From: Chaetoderma sp. LZ-2023a
Taxonomy: Eukaryota; Mollusca; Caudofoveata; Chaetodermatida; Chaetodermatidae
DNA: 64,000 nucleotides
Direction of reading: 5' to 3'
NCBI GenBank assembly: GCA_034401795.1
Contig: CM067369.1
Span: forward strand, 142,491,057-142,555,056
Position numbers and translations under genes: made by a program. Numbering within the stretch: the first letter of the stretch is position 1; every line of letters starts with the position of its first letter. A model generated the notes under the pieces. The model worked only from the letters and a program-made list of their open reading frames with translations, did not search any database and was not told the DNA's origin. Shown here in pieces: positions 57,799 to 64,000 of this stretch.

Positions 57799-58009
57799 TC
57801 CATAACATATAGTTGTAATAATCTCCAGTGTCGTCATATTGCATTTTGACGGCCATTTTGAAAATATTGTATAATCCGAAAAAATCAAATAAAATATGTG
57901 TAAGTACAAACCCTGAAAGTTTGGTGCTTTTGTCCGGAATGTAACACGCCATGTCACTAAGGTACCTCACTATATAGCCTATCTAGAATGGGCAGAATTT
58001 GCTGTTTTA

Positions 58010-58325
58010 GCTATGCCCCGCCCATCTCTAGCTAAGCTCGACCCACACATTGCTTGTGGTGGGATCGATTGATCGCTGAACTCCTTTATAAGTTCCCACA
58101 AAACTATACAGGCGTTGAATATTTTGAAACTAACTAACAGCGCCCAGTCAAATTAGTTTCAAAATATTCAACAGCATGTTTATTAAATACCAAAAACTAT
58201 CAATTCGTACAACGTGTCAGACTATTAAGGGTTTAAAACCGGCTATGCTGAGTCACGTCATGATTATGACGTCACCCTACAGTAGTAGTTGGTTATGACG
58301 TCATATGATTGAGTGAGGAAATGGA
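58010..58325 (+). repeat. Extended R1 repeat, copy 8
   Basis: Head TAGCTATGCCCCGCCCATCT, hairpin TATTTTGAAACTAACT / AGTTTCAAAATATTCAACAG, tail GTTTATTAAAT, GATTATGACGTCACCC and GACGTCATATGATTGAG. The GTAAGCT segment is missing here (ACAGGCGTTGAAT). Confidence 0.8.
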
Positions 58326-58353
58326 TTTATGGATATTTCTTCATGCTGAGCAA

Positions 58354-60109
<1,756 letters not shown>

Positions 60110-60187
<78 letters not shown>
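60110..60187. repeat. (TA)n microsatellite, right of Tc1 copy 1
   Basis: Pure TA run beginning at the Tc1 end. Confidence 0.97.
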
Positions 60188-60192
<5 letters not shown>

Positions 60193-61477
60193 GATTGGCA
60201 TACTCGACTGAACCATGCTTGCTCTTCAATCGATGGTAATTTGTCTTCTGGAGAAGTTATGAATTGACGAATCCATCAGCTTTCTACTTTTGCTATGTGA
60301 TTTATTGACTATCAAATATTAGAGTGTGTAGTTCATCCTCTACGCAGTTGCATATATCACAAGACGTTCGCTTCTTTCCGTTCCCGTCCACCAGCAATTC
60401 TCAATAGCTAATTTGTGATTTAGCGTTCTAAAATGGCATAACGTTATCGCATCATGGTGGGGGAGAATTGTGAAGTATCGTTCCAAATACATCGTCTTTT
60501 GTTTTGTTATAGAAAGATAACTGGCTTGACACACTGATGTCAGTTCTACACTTCTCTTTAAATTGATTTTCTAAAGCTGTTTGTACCTGATTTGTTAATT
60601 GTGTTTTATTTATGTTGTCTTTCTCAAATGCTTCAGCATAACCTGTTAATGTTAGGATTGCTTTTATCTTCTCTATCCGTTTAAACTGTGTATTCTTTTT
60701 TTTCCGCATAGTGTAGCCTAATATAATATAGTATAGATGACAGTTTTCCGTATCCCGCGTCTACTATGTCAGCCCAGAACCGACTTACATTATATCTTTA
60801 TATGTAAGGGGTATTTTCCTAGTTCGGTATAGATCATAATATCTTTTTCATGTGTAAAAGGATTTTGTAACATTTTATTTGGCAAGTCTGAAGCAGATCA
60901 GTGTTCTCAACACACACACCCTCCCCAATTTCAGACGCATATAACATTACTGGTGAGACCATACAATCAAAAAGTGAACATTGTAAGTCAATTGGTACAT
61001 TCCTTGTTTCAAGGTACGTTTTCTACATGACATTACCATTATATTTGAAAAGGACTCATAGGAATAGATATTCATCGACTATTTCCTCTAATTTGGAATT
61101 GTGGCTGATTGGTTTTCTTGCGCTTTTGAAATATTATTTTTGTTTAAATTCGTTAACTTTCAACTTCCATTCATTACAGTAATCTTGGAATGTATCTAAA
61201 GCATTTTGGAGAGCTGGTGCAGGTTCTGCCATTATTATAGTGCCGTCCACATACAAGAGCGCGAATAAATATAAGTATTGGTGTAAATCATCAGCCATTT
61301 CACTAATTGATGGCAGTCCTAGAATGTGGCGCTCTTCTAAATAGTCTTCCAAGTCATTTAAGAATATTGAAAAAAGAAAAGGTGACAAAGGTTCTGCTTG
61401 ACTTACACCAACCATACAAGGAAATATGTCTGATTCAGCTGAATTATGAAAGACAAATAATTGTATTGACTTATATA

Positions 61478-63134
61478 CACCTGTGCAAAAGTTAAGCACC
61501 ACCCTATTTTTACGCACATGCGAGGGTATATTCATGTGCTATGAAGAAAGCAATAGCATAAACATTTATGTACCCATCCATCTTAGTGCAAGAGGTAATA
61601 ATGCAACTAGAGGAGTGCTGATTATGATGGTGGGGAAACACTGTATGTTTTTGTTTGAACTTGAAAACGAGGCCTGAATATGGTTACGTTGACACAACTG
61701 ACAACTATTGCCCTACAGTTGACACACGTGGCTAGATTGTCATTAATGGTGTCTGAAAACGAAGTTTAACATCTGTGCACGAGTTTGAGACTGTCATTAT
61801 TAATACCGGGTATATCCACCTTGTGCCTGGATGACGGCCTGGACACGACGCCTCATGCTGGTCACCAACCGACTGATACGCCATTGTGGTATTCGTTGCC
61901 ATTCAAGATGGAGTGCGTCTGTTAATTCCTGTAGGTTCTGCACAGGAGGATCCCTCCTTCTCACCATGTTTCCCAGAATGTCCCAGATATGCTCAATAGG
62001 GTTCATGTCAGGGCTCCTTGCTGGCCATGGTAGGGTTTCGATGGCATTCTGGCGGAGGTATTCATGCACAGCTCTAGCACGATGTGGTCGGGCGTTGTCA
62101 TCCATGAATATAGGGTGGGTTCCAGGTGCATGATTTACAAAATGAGGGACCACAACTCTATCCAGTATGGAATCTTGATATCTTTGTCCATTTAGTGTTC
62201 CAGGTACAGTCAACAGATCCAGCTTACAATCAAATGAGATGCACCCCCATATCATAACGGAACCTCCACCAAATGGAACTTCTTCCATGATGTTACGTTG
62301 GTCGTACGCCGTGCGTCTGGACCTCCATACATGAGTTCGACCATCTGTGGCATGAAGCAGGAACCGACTTTCATCGGACCAGTGTACCCGTCTCCAGGAT
62401 CTCATGTTCCAGTGTCTTCTTTCGTTGCACCACCTCAGACGCTCCTCTTTGTGGTGTGCAGTGAGGAGAGGACGTCTGACAGGTCTCCTAGCTTTCATGC
62501 CAGCAGCATACAGTCTCCTTTTGACGGTAGACATTGACACTCTATTGCGCGTTTCCCATAGCTGGCTGAGCACTCTGCTGTTGGTGAATGGAGATCTCCT
62601 AACAAGGCGTACTAGGGCTCGATCATCACGGGCAGTAGTCTTCTTCGGTCTTCCAGATCTAGGCCTGTCCTTCACTTCGTTAGTTTGCCCATGTTTTGCA
62701 ATCAAACGACTGATTACAGTATGGTTAATGTTCAGCTGTCTGCCAATCTCTCTGCATGACATACCAGTGGTATGCTTGCCTATGATTTGCCATTTCACAC
62801 GATCACTTAACCTTCGTCTTGCCATAGCGGTTCACAATCAAGAGCTAGTTCTCTCTGTACAAATAAACCACGGTCATGAACACAAAATTCCTAATCTTGT
62901 CGCCTAAATCTGTATGTAATGTTCTACACCTCAAACTGGACTTTTACATAACTGAACACGTGTGCTGCTTCCCGCCACGCACGGACATCAAGCGGCGTGA
63001 AGTCATGCATGCATGTGCATTTCGTACTTGGAATTATGTCAGCTAACGCAGGGACAAACTGTATGGCAGCCTAGTTGTACCATCATGTTTCTACGTTCTA
63101 TTGTTTTTGCTGGTGCTTAACTTTTGCACAGGTG
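61478..63134 (-). mobile_element. Tc1-like transposon, copy 2, apparently complete
   Basis: 1657 bp bounded by exact ~25-bp inverted repeats starting CACCTGTGCAAAAGTTAAGC, with TA on both sides (61476-61477 and 63135-63136) as expected of Tc1/mariner. It interrupts LINE reverse transcriptase: protein similarity resumes across the element, so the host site is the LINE. Confidence 0.93.
61800..62825 (-). CDS. Tc1-like DD34E transposase
   Basis: 341 codons, the usual length. Residues 1-110 contain the two helix-turn-helix parts (SCREIGRQLNINHTVISRLI; STVKRRLYAAGMKA) with a GRPKK hinge that binds the minor groove. Catalytic residues are in VHWSDESRF, IFMDDNARPHRA and SPDMNPIEHIWD; there are 34 residues between the second Asp (of DN) and the Glu. 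A glycine-rich GGGSVMIWG box is present. The start is the Met used by both copies. No stop or frame change is seen, so the protein could be functional; near-identity with copy 1 suggests recent activity of the family. Confidence 0.93.
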   Translation of the reverse strand: MARRRLSDRVKWQIIGKHTTGMSCREIGRQLNINHTVISRLIAKHGQTNEVKDRPRSGRPKKTTARDDRALVRLVRRSPFTNSRVLSQLWETRNRVSMSTVKRRLYAAGMKARRPVRRPLLTAHHKEERLRWCNERRHWNMRSWRRVHWSDESRFLLHATDGRTHVWRSRRTAYDQRNIMEEVPFGGGSVMIWGCISFDCKLDLLTVPGTLNGQRYQDSILDRVVVPHFVNHAPGTHPIFMDDNARPHRARAVHEYLRQNAIETLPWPARSPDMNPIEHIWDILGNMVRRRDPPVQNLQELTDALHLEWQRIPQWRISRLVTSMRRRVQAVIQAQGGYTRY

Positions 63135-64000
63135 TATATGTATTATGGATGACGTTAAAACACTTTCCTGAGAGTCCGCATTTTATCTATTTTCTCCAAT
63201 GTTCATTTCTCCAGACCATATGGAAGGGCTGTATAAAATCAATAAAGCAGCAGACTAATTTTTTATTTTCAGAAAATAGAAGTTGTTATATTAAATATAG
63301 TGAAAATATATTGTCCAGTGTTGATCTGCCTTTTCTCAATCCATTTTGCACATCCGAGATTGTTTCGTGTTTTTCAACATATGCATTTAAACTGGTGTTC
63401 AATATTGTTGTGAATAGATTTCCCATGCAGCTTAATAAGGTTATTGGATGATAGTTTGACGCATCTGACTCATCTTCCTTTTTCTTGTATATAGGTATTA
63501 TTTTTCCTATAAGCCAAGTTTCAGGTATCCAGCCTTTGTCACATATTAGGTTAAATAACTGTGCATAGATAGGGAGCATTTTACGACTTGTAGATTTAAT
63601 AAATGCATTCACAATTTGATCTATTCCACTTGCTTTGTTGTTTGCAAGCTTATTAATTGCTGTTTGTATTTCTTCTATTGAGATTGGGTTATTTAGTTCA
63701 GGTTTATCAGCTATATTTTCATATAATTAGCTAGGTAATTGTCATCTGTGTCGTACTTTTGCTGTTAATAAGCTTCCAATATGCTTTGCTATCTGCTCTT
63801 TTAAGTGTACGAAGTATGGTGTGAATGTTGGTGCGCATATTTTCTGCGTGTATTTTTATCGGTTTTTTATATGCTTTGCTAGCATCTTTTAACAGTTGTT
63901 TATTTAGCTCTGTCTTTGTAGTCACTTGTAAATATGTTATCTATATTCAGCTGTAGATGTATCCTTTAGATGTTTTCTTTAATTATCTATCTATCGGCGT

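Larger units (their letters stand above)
60200..64000 (-). mobile_element. Non-LTR retrotransposon (LINE), 3' part, interrupted by Tc1 copy 2
   Basis: Minus-strand reading, right to left: linker before RT (KRADSKAYWKLINSKS near 63760), RT motifs IPIYKKKEDESDASNYHPITLL, LRKGRSTLDNIFSL (63290-63500), CCFIDFIQPFHMVWR near 63215, then the Tc1 insertion, then GVSQAEPLSPFLFSIFLNDL, ALLYVDGTIIM (the YADD box as YVDG) and NEWKLKVNEFK (61150-61440), and a C-terminal part with FRTLNHKLAIENCWWTGTERSERL near 60360-60430. The 5' end is outside the window. Several frame changes and the YVDG box show a dead copy. Clade not assigned. Confidence 0.8.

Overview
The window looks like nuclear DNA of a marine invertebrate, most likely a lophotrochozoan such as a mollusc. 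This is inference: AT-rich intergenic DNA is packed with mobile elements and simple repeats, transposase genes carry introns, and one interspersed repeat (24.19-24.77 kb, with a broken end piece near 3.82 kb) resembles a repeat I remember from bivalve genomes. I recognise no complete single-copy host gene and no tRNA or rRNA gene. The nearest to host genes are a broken THAP-domain gene (33.6-35.6 kb) and pieces of an unnamed cysteine-rich gene family (55.97-57.45 kb).

Layout. 0-6.3 kb: dispersed hairpin repeats, a small hAT-like element with an exact 8-bp target duplication, minisatellites. 6.3-10.2 kb: a decayed PIF/Harbinger transposon with recognisable inverted ends and two genes (HARBI1-like transposase on -, MADF-like DNA-binding protein on +) whose exons interlock. 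10.5-12.35 kb: a roughly 23-bp minisatellite. 12.35-19.47 kb: two diverged copies, about 3.5 kb each and in inverted orientation, of an LTR-like sequence, separated by a short piece of the same minisatellite. 19.5-21.1 kb: two more minisatellites. 21.56-23.06 kb: a solo LTR of the family whose internal region lies at 39.7-44.9 kb. 23-38 kb: repeats, a CR1/L2-like LINE fragment, a 1.16-kb nested palindrome, a 704-bp inverted-repeat element, the THAP remnant and a 1.7-kb minisatellite.

38.16-44.94 kb (- strand): an incomplete Ty3/Gypsy element of errantivirus type with one LTR, purine tract, envelope-like gene, small middle frame, and RT/RNase H/integrase. It abuts, inside the integrase gene, a GC-richer Polinton-like element (about 44.94-55.62 kb) carrying an integrase piece, a packaging ATPase, jelly-roll or other structural candidates, several small membrane and acidic proteins and a secreted protein. 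I see no protein-primed DNA polymerase. Several of its frames are broken, so it is best read as a fossil.

57.7-64 kb: (TA)n tracts, two nearly identical Tc1-like DD34E transposons (one with two frameshifts, one with a full 341-codon transposase), the second inserted in the reverse transcriptase of a LINE that runs off the right edge.

The window is therefore a nest of elements within elements. The strongest leads are the Polinton-like gene array with its Gypsy junction, the interlocked Harbinger gene pair, the 7-kb inverted LTR-like pair set in a minisatellite, and two dispersed hairpin families, one with a splice-donor-like core.
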